A stretch of 64,000 nucleotides of DNA, taken from assembly GCF_009764685.1 (NCBI RefSeq), contig NZ_VHLM01000010.1, positions 62,001-126,000 on the forward strand, given 5' to 3'. Position numbers and translations under genes: made by a program. This document shows, one piece after another, positions 1-8,829 of the stretch (position 1 is its first letter; the number at the start of each line of letters is the position of its first letter). The stretch comes from Flavobacterium sp. I-STPP5a. GTDB lineage: Bacteria > Bacteroidota > Bacteroidia > Flavobacteriales > Flavobacteriaceae. The notes beneath the pieces were generated by a model that saw nothing but the letters and a program-made list of their open reading frames with translations, was not told where the DNA came from and searched no databases.

Positions 1-3000
1 ATCTTGATGTGGCATCAAATGCTTGCTCAAAATTATCAAAAATAGTATTGAGTTTGTTTTCTGGAATACCAATTCCGGTATCAGTAAGTGCAAATTCTAT
101 AGTGGTTTTTTCGGCACCTTGGTCAAGAATTTTTATATCTAAAGTGATTCTCCCTTTTTCGGTAAACTTAATGGCGTTACTTATTAAATTCAAAAATATT
201 TGTCGCAATCTAATATCGTCGCCCAAAACTATATTTGGAATAGTGCTGTCAATATTTTTTATTAATTCTAATTTCTTTTTCTCACATTTCACTACAAATA
301 ATTGAAAAATTTCCGAAATTGTCTGTTTTAAATTGAATGGGTTTTCTTCAAAATTCATTTTTCCAGCATTAACTTTGGCAAGATCAAGAATGTCATTAAT
401 AATTACAATTAAAGAATTTCCAGAGGTTTTAACTACATTAACACATTCTTTTTGATGGCTGTTTAATTCTGATTTTAGTAGCACATTTGTAAATCCAATT
501 ATGGCGTTCATTGGTGTTCGAATCTCATGACTCATGTTAGACAAAAATTGTTGCTTGGCTTTTAGTGCGTCCTCAGCAATTTTAGTTTTATGTTCTGCAT
601 TGGCAATAGCTTCTATTAATTGGTCTTTCAAATGCACCTGCTTAGTAACTTCATAAGCAATTACTGCAACACCCGAAATGGTTTTGTCCGCTTCCAAGTA
701 AGGCTGATATACAAAATTGAAATATACATCTTCCATTTTTCCTTTTCGTAAAAGCGGCACAAGAAGTTCATATCCATTAAATGGTTTCCCTTTGGTAAAT
801 ACTTCATCCAATATATTAGGAAGTGAGGTAGTTACTATTTCTGGCAAAACATCAAACAATGATTTTCCTTCTATGTCATTTCCTTTACCCCAAACTTTTT
901 TTACACTATCGTTAGCAAGTGTAATTTTCATGTCTTTTCCTTTCAAAATAGCAAAGGAAAATGGTGATTGCATGAGCATCATATCATAGCGCTTGTTGCT
1001 ATCCTCCATGATTTTTAGGGCTTCTTGTTCGGCTTTTAATTGAATTTCACGAATTTTTATCTCATTTTCCCGTGTTGCCAAAGCTAGTTTTCTAGCTGCT
1101 GTAACATCAATTATAGTCAATACAATTAGCTCTTCGTTTTTGCTTGGTTGACTTACTTTATGCGCATTTAACAGTAGTATTTTATGTCCGATATTTGAAA
1201 AGGTATGATCAATTTCAAAATCATGAAAATGAACATTATTGGTCACAATCTCTTCAAGAAGTTCTCGTAATCCAGAAAAATTCCATTGATTTTTATTTAA
1301 TTTATAAAGTGATAATCCCACGCATTCTTGTTCAGACACATGAAAGGTTTTACAAAAAGATTTATTTGCAGAACGAATCTTCATGTCTTTATCAAGAATA
1401 AGCATGGGTTCGTGAATGGTAGACATAATAGCTTCAGAGTAAGAATATAATTCTTCTACTTGTTGGTTACGAGCTTGCAATTCCTGATTACTTGTAGTAA
1501 GTTCTTCGTTAGTAGATTCTATTTCCTCTTTAGAAGTTTCTAATTCCTCATTTAAACTTTGTAACTCCTCGTTGCTCGAAACAATTTCTTCATTTAAGCT
1601 TTGCAATTCTTCATTAGTAGATTCTTGGTCGAGAATTATGGATCCCATATCGGCTCTTGCGGCTGCCAATTCTTCTTCTAGTTTTTTAATGCGTCGGTCT
1701 TTTGCAACCGAAGTATTTTTAGTAGATTTTATTGGATCTTCTTCAACTTCTGAAACGGGTTGACCTGTAAACACAACAACCAATAACGGTTCTTCTCCTT
1801 CAAGCTTTATGGGTGTAACTTCTAGATTGATGATTCTAAATGCATTTCCATTTTTATCACGATTCATTTCAATACCAATTTTTACAACCGTTTGTTCAGT
1901 TTTAATGGCGTTATGAATGGCATTGCGCAGTTCAAATGTGATTTCTGGATGTGCCATTTTCAAAATATTAAAACTGGCTTTGCCCGAAGAGTGTTGCAAA
2001 TAAAGCGACGTAGTTCCTCTAAATTGAAGAATCTCTAATTCGTAATTAATAATAACACTTGCAGGTACGTAGTTTTCAAGCAATACAGAATCGAAAGCTA
2101 AACCAATATTTCCATTTGCAGAGCTAGTCGTTTTTTTAAGCATTGAAGCTGGATTGATTTTTTTATTTGGCATAATACTGTTTGCTGTTCTTGAGTTTAA
2201 ATAGGAAATGGTATTTAATCTTGAATAATTTTTTCGGCAATAAAATTTATATTTTTTATTTGTAACTCCAAACAAATGACCAGAAGCCCCAATCGTTTCT
2301 GACTTCCCTAGCATTAAACACCCCCCATCATTTAGCGCATAATGAAAAGTGGTAATGGCTTTTTTCTGGGCAATTGTATCTAAATAAATAAGCACATTGC
2401 GGCAGCTAATTAAATCCATTTTTGAAAATGGTGGATCGCGCAAAATGTTGTGTTGTGCAAAAACACAAATATCTCGCAAGGATTTACAAACGCGATATTT
2501 ATCTTTAGTTTTGGTAAAAAACCGTTGTAATCTTTCTGGAGAAACATTTGCCAATTGATGGGCAGAATAGTCACCTGTACGCGCTAAATTAATGGCTTCA
2601 ATACTTAAATCTGATGCAAATATTTGAATAGGAATATTATTTGATGTAAGGTCTTGAATTTCTAATAATAACATAGCTATAGAATATACTTCTTCACCTG
2701 TAGCACAAGCAGCAATCCATATTCTTATACTCTCACCAGCAGTTTTGTTTTCTATAATTTGGGGTAAAATAGTATTCTCTAAAAGTGAAAAAGCATCGGT
2801 ATCTCTAAAAAAAGCAGTTACATTTATGAGTAAATCGTGGTAAAGTAAATCAATTTCAGAAGTTTGATCGAGAAGCAATACCGCATATTCTTTTAATGTT
2901 TTTATCTTGTGGATCAGCATTCTACGAGTCATTCTTCTCTTGATTGTATTCATCTTATAATGACTAAAATCGACATTTTTGTTTTTGTGAAGAACTTGCA

Positions 3001-3778
3001 AAATAAGCTGTAAATCAGGATCATTATTTTCTATTTCTGATTCAGGTATGTTTTTTATTGCTTTTTGTTTAACCAAAGGATGTTTACTAATTCGGCTTAT
3101 TTCCAAGCCAATTTCTAAAGGAGATAAAATAAAATCAACTACACCTGAAGCAATTGCGGATTGAGGCATACTAGCAAATTTAGCCGAATCGTCTTGAGCA
3201 AAAGTAATACCTCCAGCTTGTTTTATTTCTTTTAAGCCAGATGTTCCATCATAAGCATTTCCAGAGAGCACAACTCCAATAACATTTTCTTTATACGTTT
3301 CTGCCAATGAAGTAAAAAGTAAATCAATTGATAGATTTGACTTACGTTTTTCGGGGCGTGGAATTAATTTAATATGCCCATCGACAACTTCAATTTCTTT
3401 GTTGTACGGAATTACATAAACATTATTAGGAATCATTTTTTCCATATCATCAATATCTTGTACTTTCATTTGAGTAACTTTAGATAATAAATAAGGTAAA
3501 ATGCTTTTGTGATCTGGACTTAAATGCTGTACATATATAAAAGCCATGCCTGTCGTGGGCGAAAGATTTTGTAGTAATAGAGTAACCGCCTCAAGTCCAC
3601 CAGCCGATGCGCCAATTGCAACTATAGGAAATCCATGGGATGCCTTAACCAGTTCTTGATTAGAATGTAATTCAGACTGTGAATCTTCTTTCGTAGAAAT
3701 TTGATTTGGCTCTAACTTTTGCTTTTTTGAAGGTGCTAAAGGAGTACTTTTTGGAAGTGCTGATTTCATTTTCGCCAT
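1..3778 (-). CDS. CheB-CheR-PAS-histidine kinase hybrid (partial, runs off left edge)
   Basis: About 1259 codons are present; the C-terminus lies outside the window. Domains in order: CheB methylesterase without a receiver domain (GASAGG nucleophile S58, H85, D177 in LSGNAYDG, a variant of the usual GxGxDG); CheR methyltransferase from about residue 255 (VTAFFRD near 318, SAM-binding CATGEE); PAS-like segment about 545-680; a long coiled coil of NEELQSLNEE-type repeats, residues 718-782; two further PAS-like segments; HisKA with H-box SHEIRTP (H1084); HATPase with DTGIGIP (D1233). Such fusions are known sensory proteins, probably cytoplasmic because no membrane segment is seen. The start ATG is followed by a short basic N-terminus. 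A response regulator is expected beyond the left edge. Confidence 0.93.
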   Translation of the reverse strand, partial: MAKMKSALPKSTPLAPSKKQKLEPNQISTKEDSQSELHSNQELVKASHGFPIVAIGASAGGLEAVTLLLQNLSPTTGMAFIYVQHLSPDHKSILPYLLSKVTQMKVQDIDDMEKMIPNNVYVIPYNKEIEVVDGHIKLIPRPEKRKSNLSIDLLFTSLAETYKENVIGVVLSGNAYDGTSGLKEIKQAGGITFAQDDSAKFASMPQSAIASGVVDFILSPLEIGLEISRISKHPLVKQKAIKNIPESEIENNDPDLQLILQVLHKNKNVDFSHYKMNTIKRRMTRRMLIHKIKTLKEYAVLLLDQTSEIDLLYHDLLINVTAFFRDTDAFSLLENTILPQIIENKTAGESIRIWIAACATGEEVYSIAMLLLEIQDLTSNNIPIQIFASDLSIEAINLARTGDYSAHQLANVSPERLQRFFTKTKDKYRVCKSLRDICVFAQHNILRDPPFSKMDLISCRNVLIYLDTIAQKKAITTFHYALNDGGCLMLGKSETIGASGHLFGVTNKKYKFYCRKNYSRLNTISYLNSRTANSIMPNKKINPASMLKKTTSSANGNIGLAFDSVLLENYVPASVIINYELEILQFRGTTSLYLQHSSGKASFNILKMAHPEITFELRNAIHNAIKTEQTVVKIGIEMNRDKNGNAFRIINLEVTPIKLEGEEPLLVVVFTGQPVSEVEEDPIKSTKNTSVAKDRRIKKLEEELAAARADMGSIILDQESTNEELQSLNEEIVSSNEELQSLNEELETSKEEIESTNEELTTSNQELQARNQQVEELYSYSEAIMSTIHEPMLILDKDMKIRSANKSFCKTFHVSEQECVGLSLYKLNKNQWNFSGLRELLEEIVTNNVHFHDFEIDHTFSNIGHKILLLNAHKVSQPSKNEELIVLTIIDVTAARKLALATRENEIKIREIQLKAEQEALKIMEDSNKRYDMMLMQSPFSFAILKGKDMKITLANDSVKKVWGKGNDIEGKSLFDVLPEIVTTSLPNILDEVFTKGKPFNGYELLVPLLRKGKMEDVYFNFVYQPYLEADKTISGVAVIAYEVTKQVHLKDQLIEAIANAEHKTKIAEDALKAKQQFLSNMSHEIRTPMNAIIGFTNVLLKSELNSHQKECVNVVKTSGNSLIVIINDILDLAKVNAGKMNFEENPFNLKQTISEIFQLFVVKCEKKKLELIKNIDSTIPNIVLGDDIRLRQIFLNLISNAIKFTEKGRITLDIKILDQGAEKTTIEFALTDTGIGIPENKLNTIFDNFEQAFDATSR

Positions 3779-3843
3779 AATTTATTTTAGGGAAATGGTA
3801 AATCAATCTAAACTTGTCTTAGAAAACAAATGTTAATTGTACT

Positions 3844-3851
3844 CAAATGTA
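3844..3851 (-). promoter_or_regulatory. Candidate -7 element for the hybrid kinase
   Basis: On the minus strand the octamer reads TACATTTG, a match to the Bacteroidota -7 consensus TAnnTTTG, about 66 bases before the kinase ATG. No well-spaced TTG -33 element was found, so this is tentative. Confidence 0.35.
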
Positions 3852-4140
3852 GTCTAATTTGAGTTCATAGACTATAAAACATTGACAATAGAAAATTATA
3901 TGTTTTTTGTCTTCTATTATTTTGGAGAAATGAATTTTTATTTGGGGACAATAGAATACCTAAAAGTTAAATAGACAATTTTTTGATGGATGGAATCCCT
4001 AAAAATAAATTTTAGCCCGATAGAAATCAAAATCCTTTTTGAGGTTTTTACAAAAAAAGATTACTTCACCAACTTTATATTTTATTTTGTTATTCAGTGA
4101 ATTGCATTTGCGATACATAGTGGGTTTAACTCCAAAAAAT

Positions 4141-4174
4141 AAACCCGACAGGTTTTTAAAATCTGTCGGGTTTT
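4141..4174 (-). terminator. Terminator downstream of sufD
   Basis: An 11-bp perfect stem (AAACCCGACAG with CTGTCGGGTTT) with an 11-base loop. Both strands carry A/T runs at the stem base, so it could act in either direction. It lies 22 bases beyond the sufD stop and suggests that the suf transcript ends here, before any sufS or sufE. Confidence 0.75.
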
Positions 4175-4195
4175 ATATATCAAGTTTTAATTATC

Positions 4196-5512
4196 TTACA
4201 AATCAAATCCCATTTTCACGCCTAATTTTGTAGCAATAATTTTGGTAATTCGTTGTTTTAATTCTGGTATTTTAATACTTTCTATAACTGCATTTGAGAA
4301 CGCATACATCAATAGTGCTTTGGCCTCTTTCTTAGGGATTCCACGTTGTTGCATGTAGAACATTGCTGTTTCATCAAGTTGACCAATGGTGCAACCGTGT
4401 GAACATTTTACATCATCTGCAAAAATTTCTAATTGCGGTTTGGCATTGATAGTAGCTCTATCGCTCAATAAAATATTATTGCTTTTTTGAAAAGCATTTG
4501 TTTTTTGAGCTTCTTTTTCTACAAATATTTTTCCGTTAAAGACTCCGGTAGATCGATCCGTAAATATTCCTTTGTAATCCTGATGGCTTTCGCAGTTTGG
4601 CGTAGCATGTTGAACGAGTGTGTAATGATCTACATGTTGCTTATCGCCAATAATCGTAATTCCGTTGAGGTAACTCACAATTCTTTCTCCAAAATGGTAA
4701 AAATTCAGATTATTTCTGGTGAGGTTTCCACCAAAACTGAATGTATTTACAGCTACACTACTTTCCTCCTGTTGCGAAACGTAAGTGTTATCGATTAGGT
4801 TAGCGGTTAGGTTATCATTTTGAATTTTATAAAAATCAACTATCGCGCGTTTTTGAGCAAAAATTTCTGTGACTGAATTGGTTAAAACTGGATTTTCGTT
4901 CAAACTCTGATGACGCTCGATAATTTGAACGTTTGCATTTTCGCCTACAACAATTAAGTTACGAGGTTGTACTAGTAGTGCAGCTTCATTACCTGTAGAG
5001 AAATACATGATTTCAATAGGTCTGTCTGCTACTTTACTTTTTGGAATATTAATGTACGCTCCCTCATTGGCGAAAGCCGTATTTAGTGAGGTTAAGCTTT
5101 CTTCCTTATTGACAATTTGGTTGAAATACGCATCAACTATTTCCTTATACTTGGGTTTGTTTAATGCTGATGACAATAAACAAACATCAATGCCTTCGTG
5201 AGTTGTAGCTGATAAATGCGAACTAAAAACTCCATCAATAAAGACTACTTTGTAACTGTCAATTTCGTGTAAAAAGTATTTTTTTACATCAGCATATTGC
5301 ACTGTATTTTCCTGTTTAGGAAATACTGTAAAATCATTTTTTAGTACGGCATTAAGCGAGGTATATTTCCAAGCCTCTTCTTTTTTGGTAGGGAAACCTT
5401 TATTTTCAAAGTTTTTTAATGCGGCTGTTCGAACATCATGAAGTTCGGCATGAACATCGATGCGCTCTTCGAAAGCCATAAAAGACGATAGTAATTTTTC
5501 TTTTAATTCCAT
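4196..5512 (-). CDS. sufD: Fe-S cluster assembly protein SufD
   Basis: 438 residues, normal for SufD, the scaffold partner of SufB and SufC in the cytosolic SUF Fe-S assembly complex. The SufBD core beta-helix region covers roughly residues 130-400. Near the C-terminus the protein shows the family block with CSHGCTIGQLDE and an RGIPKKEA stretch matching RGIPTEKA in the SufB of this operon. The ATG at 5512 begins MELKEKLLSSFMAFEER, like other Bacteroidota SufD proteins. It is the last gene of the suf operon; the gap to sufC is filled by a repeat-bounded four-helix gene. Confidence 0.96.
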   Translation of the reverse strand: MELKEKLLSSFMAFEERIDVHAELHDVRTAALKNFENKGFPTKKEEAWKYTSLNAVLKNDFTVFPKQENTVQYADVKKYFLHEIDSYKVVFIDGVFSSHLSATTHEGIDVCLLSSALNKPKYKEIVDAYFNQIVNKEESLTSLNTAFANEGAYINIPKSKVADRPIEIMYFSTGNEAALLVQPRNLIVVGENANVQIIERHQSLNENPVLTNSVTEIFAQKRAIVDFYKIQNDNLTANLIDNTYVSQQEESSVAVNTFSFGGNLTRNNLNFYHFGERIVSYLNGITIIGDKQHVDHYTLVQHATPNCESHQDYKGIFTDRSTGVFNGKIFVEKEAQKTNAFQKSNNILLSDRATINAKPQLEIFADDVKCSHGCTIGQLDETAMFYMQQRGIPKKEAKALLMYAFSNAVIESIKIPELKQRITKIIATKLGVKMGFDL

Positions 5513-5520
5513 TTTTATTT

Positions 5521-6038
5521 AAGTCTTAAAGTTGAAAGTCGAAAGTCAAAAGACTTTGGATTGTCAACGTAACATTATTTATGAGTCTCTAATCTGAAAG
5601 TATTTAAAGTTACCTTGAGGTTACCTCTTTATGACTTTGGACTCAGATATTTAATAAAACCACTTAACAATTTTGATATTTCTGTTATTGATTCTAAAAG
5701 TATTTCAAATTCTTCTTTTGTAATATATTCTAAATCAAATGCTAAATATAATTGAGAACGAACTTCTCCAGCAGAAGCTTTTGCAACATATAAAAAGTAA
5801 ATAAACTCTTTGTCAGTATTTCTCTCAAATCCTTCGGCTATATTTGATGATATAGAAAGAGAAGCTCGTCTTATTTGCCTTATGAAATCAAAGTCTTTCT
5901 TGAAATTTGAATTTTCAGTAATTTGGTATATTCTTTTGTTGAAGATTCTTGCTTTTTGCCAAGAATTAATTTCCTCGAAAGAGCCAAATTTCGCCATTAC
6001 TTTTTTCTTTTGACTTTAAGACCTTTGACTTTAGACTA
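5521..6038 (-). repeat. Inverted-repeat-bounded unit 1 in the sufC-sufD gap
   Basis: The outer arms are about 33 bases each (5521-5553 and 6006-6038) and are imperfect inverted repeats built on AAAGTC units, with an 11-bp perfect core AAAGTCAAAAG at 5542-5552 against CTTTTGACTTT at 6007-6017. The unit starts 8 bases upstream of the sufD ATG and ends 7 bases from the sufC stop, so it fills the gap. It encloses one four-helix-bundle gene. In the operon mRNA the arms could pair into a long stem, as in 23S rRNA intervening sequences (inference). Confidence 0.6.
5629..5997 (-). CDS. Four-helix bundle protein, 23S rRNA IVP/S23 family (copy 1)
   Basis: 122 residues, the usual length for the family of small four-helix proteins first found inside 23S rRNA intervening sequences; the family also includes the Avd accessory protein of diversity-generating retroelements. 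The diagnostic centre [11 protein letters not shown] is present, preceded by QIRRAS and followed by the SAGEVRSQLY helix. The protein is predicted to be entirely alpha-helical with no signal or membrane segment. It lies between sufC and sufD in the same direction, so it should be on the suf transcript, though it has no known role in Fe-S assembly. The C-terminal codons overlap the GACTTTGGACT micro-repeat. Cellular function is unknown. Confidence 0.85.
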   Translation of the reverse strand: MAKFGSFEEINSWQKARIFNKRIYQITENSNFKKDFDFIRQIRRASLSISSNIAEGFERNTDKEFIYFLYVAKASAGEVRSQLYLAFDLEYITKEEFEILLESITEISKLLSGFIKYLSPKS

Positions 6039-6045
6039 TTTAATT

Positions 6046-6798
6046 TTAAGCTTCTTGTTCTTGTTTAATCCAATCGTATCCTTTTTCTTCTAGCTCGTGA
6101 GCTAATTCTTTTCCGCCGGATTTCACAATTTTTCCGTTGTACAAAACGTGAACAAAATCAGGAACGATATAATCAAGTAATCTTTGGTAGTGTGTGATCA
6201 CTACGATAGCATTTTTATCGCTTTTTAATTTGTTAACCCCATTGGCAACAATTCTCAAAGCATCGATATCTAGTCCAGAATCTGTTTCGTCAAGGATAGC
6301 TAATTTTGGTTCTAGCATAGCCATTTGAAAAATTTCGTTACGTTTTTTCTCTCCACCCGAAAAACCTTCGTTTAAAGAACGTGACAAAAATTTACGGTCT
6401 ATTTCTAGTAATTCTGATTTTTCACGAATCACTTTTAGCATTTCGTTGGCAGGCATTTCTTCCTGACCGTTTGCTTTACGTGTTTCGTTGATAGCCGTTC
6501 TCATGAAGTTAGTCACTGATACTCCCGGGATTTCAACAGGATACTGAAACGAAAGGAAAACACCTTTATGTGCTCTTTCCTCTGGAGCCAATTCTGAAAT
6601 ATCTTCGTTATCCAAAAAGATTTCTCCTTGAGTCACTTCATAATTTTCGTTTCCTGCAATAATTGCCGATAGTGTACTTTTTCCAGCACCGTTTGGTCCC
6701 ATTATCGCGTGGATTTCTCCCGCTTTTACTTCAAGGTTAATTCCTTTTAATATTTCTTTGTCGCCTATTGAGGCGTGTAAATTTTTTATACTTAACAT
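6046..6798 (-). CDS. sufC: Fe-S cluster assembly ATPase SufC
   Basis: 250 residues, typical of SufC, the ABC-type ATPase that drives the SufBCD scaffold. Walker A is GPNGAGKST near residue 35, the signature is SGGEKKRNE near 148, and Walker B/D-loop is LAILDETDSGLDIDA near 170, including the SufC-specific ETDSGLD. The switch histidine is in VITHYQR. The start at MLSIKNLHA fits homologues. Its leader is unusual: the inverted repeat of the upstream four-helix unit ends 6 bases before the ATG, so a long stem would sit right at the translation start. Confidence 0.97.
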   Translation of the reverse strand: MLSIKNLHASIGDKEILKGINLEVKAGEIHAIMGPNGAGKSTLSAIIAGNENYEVTQGEIFLDNEDISELAPEERAHKGVFLSFQYPVEIPGVSVTNFMRTAINETRKANGQEEMPANEMLKVIREKSELLEIDRKFLSRSLNEGFSGGEKKRNEIFQMAMLEPKLAILDETDSGLDIDALRIVANGVNKLKSDKNAIVVITHYQRLLDYIVPDFVHVLYNGKIVKSGGKELAHELEEKGYDWIKQEQEA

Positions 6799-6804
6799 GT
6801 TTTT

Positions 6805-7295
6805 TTTGTTTAAAGTTTAAAGTTTAAAGTTCTCGTGTTTACTGAAACTTGGTAACTTTAAAATCTTTCTTGTTTAAATATGATATAAAATTGTTTATTT
6901 TCCCACTTAAATTTTCGAAGTCTGTTTTTAAAATTTCAAACTTTTCTTCATTGATATAATTATAATCCAAAACTCGGTATAATTGCGATCTTGTTTCTCC
7001 AGCAGATCCTTTTGCGATAGACAAAAATTGTCTAAATTCTAAATTTCCGTTTCTTTCAAAACCTTCAGCAATATTGTCCATTACTGAGCCAGATGATGCT
7101 TTTATTTGATCCTTAAATCTAAAATCATTTTTTAAATCTGATTCTACAGCAATAATATGAATTTCTTTGGCCAGTCGTCGAGCCTCTTTCCAAATTTCTA
7201 AATCTTCAAACCTAGTTATTGTCGCCATTCATTTTTGTTTAAGGTTTAAAGTTAGTCATAAGTTGCTCAACTTTAAACCTTAAACTTTAAACAAA
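6805..7295 (-). repeat. Inverted-repeat-bounded unit 2 in the sufB-sufC gap (27-bp arms)
   Basis: The arms at 6805-6831 and 7269-7295 are inverted repeats of 27 bases with a single mismatch, made of TTTAAAG units. A third, partial arm at 7237-7253 is perfectly complementary over 17 bases to 7269-7285, which gives an alternative short hairpin. The unit begins 6 bases from the sufC ATG and ends 3 bases from the sufB stop. It contains a single four-helix gene in the operon direction. The layout suggests either a mobile or an RNA-processed insertion; which one cannot be decided from sequence. Confidence 0.7.
6839..7228 (-). CDS. Four-helix bundle protein, 23S rRNA IVP/S23 family (copy 2)
   Basis: 129 residues with the family centre [14 protein letters not shown] and the [15 protein letters not shown] helix. 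It is clearly homologous to copy 1 (5629) but diverged over most of its length, so the two are not a recent duplication of each other. It starts [17 protein letters not shown], the common N-terminal pattern (F-E-x-L-x-x-W-x-x-A). It is co-directional between sufB and sufC. No catalytic motif or membrane segment is seen. Nucleic-acid binding has been proposed for the family through a basic surface; the role here is unknown. Confidence 0.85.
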   Translation of the reverse strand: MATITRFEDLEIWKEARRLAKEIHIIAVESDLKNDFRFKDQIKASSGSVMDNIAEGFERNGNLEFRQFLSIAKGSAGETRSQLYRVLDYNYINEEKFEILKTDFENLSGKINNFISYLNKKDFKVTKFQ

Positions 7296-7298
7296 TTT

Positions 7299-8747
7299 TT
7301 ATCCCACCGAACCTTCAAGAGAAATTTCCAATAATTTTTGTGCTTCTACCGCAAATTCCATTGGCAGCTTATTCAATACATCTTTACTGAAACCGTTTAC
7401 AATTAATGCAATTGCTTTTTCAGTTGGAATACCTCGTTGATTGCAATAAAAAACTTGGTCTTCGCCAATTTTACTAGTCGTAGCCTCGTGTTCTATTTTT
7501 GCCGATGGATTTTTACTTTCGATGTATGGGAACGTATGTGCTCCACAATTATTCCCCATTAATAAGGAATCACATTGCGAAAAATTCCTAGCATTATCCG
7601 CATTAGCACTAATTTGCACTAAACCACGGTAACTATTTTGTGATTTACCAGCCGAAATTCCTTTAGAAATAATAGTCGATTTGGTGTTTTTACCAAGGTG
7701 AATCATTTTGGTCCCTGTATCTGCTTGCTGGTAATTATTTGTTACCGCAATAGAATAAAATTCACCAGTTGAATTATCCCCTTTTAAAACTACCGATGGA
7801 TATTTCCAAGTTACTGCTGATCCTGTTTCTACTTGTGTCCAAGAAATTTTTGCGTTTTTCTCGCAAATCCCTCTTTTGGTTACAAAATTATACACCCCAC
7901 CTTTACCTTCTTTGTTTCCAGGATACCAGTTTTGTACGGTTGAATATTTTATTTCGGCATCGTCAAGAGCAATTAACTCCACTACTGCAGCGTGCAATTG
8001 GTTTTCATCACGACTTGGTGCAGTACATCCTTCAAGGTAAGAAACATAACTTCCTGCGTCTGCAACTAATAATGTTCTTTCAAATTGTCCTGTACCGGCT
8101 TGATTGATACGGAAATAAGTAGAAAGTTCCATTGGGCAACGAACGCCTTTTGGGATGTAACAAAACGATCCGTCAGAGAATACGGCCGAGTTTAACGCAG
8201 CATAAAAGTTGTCTTTTTGCGGCACTACAGTTCCTAAATATTTGCGTACTAATTCTGGATGTTCTTTGATGGCTTCAGAAATACTCATGAAAATGATTCC
8301 TTTTTCGCCTAATGTTTTCTTGAATGTAGTAGCTACTGAAACGGAGTCAACCACGATATCCATGGCAACATTATTCATCATTTTTTGCTCATCCACAGAG
8401 ATGCCTAACTTTTTATACATTTCTAAAAGTTCCGGATCTACATCATCTAATGTTTTATTAGGGTCTACTGCTTTTGGTGCTGAATAATAGGATATCGCTT
8501 GAAAATCAGGTTTTACATAATGTACGTTAGCCCATTCTGGCTCTGTCATTTGCTCCCAAGCACGAAAAGCCTCAAGACGCCAATCGGTCATCCATTGTGG
8601 TTCTTCCTTTTTTTGAGAAATGGCACGAACGATGTCTTCGTTTAAACCAATAGGAAAAGTTTCGGCTTCCAGCTCGGTATAAAATCCGTATTCGTATTCT
8701 TTATTTTCGAGTTCGATTTTTAAGTCGTCTTCTGTGTATTTTGACAT
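7299..8747 (-). CDS. sufB: Fe-S cluster assembly protein SufB
   Basis: 482 residues, the expected SufB length. SufB is the cluster-building subunit of the SufBC2D scaffold in the cytosol. Family landmarks are [15 protein letters not shown], the YLEGCTAP segment, the [11 protein letters not shown] block, and a C-terminal [26 protein letters not shown]. The ATG at 8747 gives [20 protein letters not shown], matching the N-terminal region of related proteins. The gap upstream to the A-type carrier gene is 82 bases of AAAGTC-type micro-repeats. Confidence 0.97.
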   Translation of the reverse strand: MSKYTEDDLKIELENKEYEYGFYTELEAETFPIGLNEDIVRAISQKKEEPQWMTDWRLEAFRAWEQMTEPEWANVHYVKPDFQAISYYSAPKAVDPNKTLDDVDPELLEMYKKLGISVDEQKMMNNVAMDIVVDSVSVATTFKKTLGEKGIIFMSISEAIKEHPELVRKYLGTVVPQKDNFYAALNSAVFSDGSFCYIPKGVRCPMELSTYFRINQAGTGQFERTLLVADAGSYVSYLEGCTAPSRDENQLHAAVVELIALDDAEIKYSTVQNWYPGNKEGKGGVYNFVTKRGICEKNAKISWTQVETGSAVTWKYPSVVLKGDNSTGEFYSIAVTNNYQQADTGTKMIHLGKNTKSTIISKGISAGKSQNSYRGLVQISANADNARNFSQCDSLLMGNNCGAHTFPYIESKNPSAKIEHEATTSKIGEDQVFYCNQRGIPTEKAIALIVNGFSKDVLNKLPMEFAVEAQKLLEISLEGSVG

Positions 8748-8829
8748 ATTTTTTTGTCTTAAAGTTTTTAAAGTCTAAAGTTTTAAAGTCATTGTAAGTC
8801 TTTCGGCTTTATGACATTTGACATTATGA
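8748..8829 (-). repeat. Palindromic micro-repeat gap between sufA-like gene and sufB
   Basis: A stretch of AAAGTCTAAAGTTTTAAAGTC units in which TGTCTTAAAG at one end is nearly complementary to CTTTATGACA at the other (9 of 10). It uses the same units as repeat-bounded unit 1 but has no four-helix gene inside, so it looks like an empty or collapsed version of those units. Confidence 0.5.

Larger units (their letters stand above)
3779..4195. other. Gene-poor gap between sufD and the hybrid kinase
   Basis: 417 bases without a convincing gene. It holds the kinase promoter candidate near 3844, a short stretch around 4010-4045 (AGCCCGATAGAAATC then AATCCTTTTTGAGG) that resembles a degraded copy of the palindromic repeat at 35813, and the sufD terminator at 4141. 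A 64-codon plus-strand frame at 4039 overlaps the sufD 3' end and the terminator and is judged not to be a gene. Confidence 0.6.

Noticed and set aside
4039..4233. 64-codon plus-strand open frame
   Set aside because: It runs through the sufD terminator and antisense into sufD, has no recognisable product, and no promoter.
5629..7228. Diversity-generating retroelement, because four-helix IVP proteins are related to Avd
   Set aside because: No reverse transcriptase, template repeat or variable repeat with adenine-directed changes is seen anywhere in the window; the family has many members without a retroelement.
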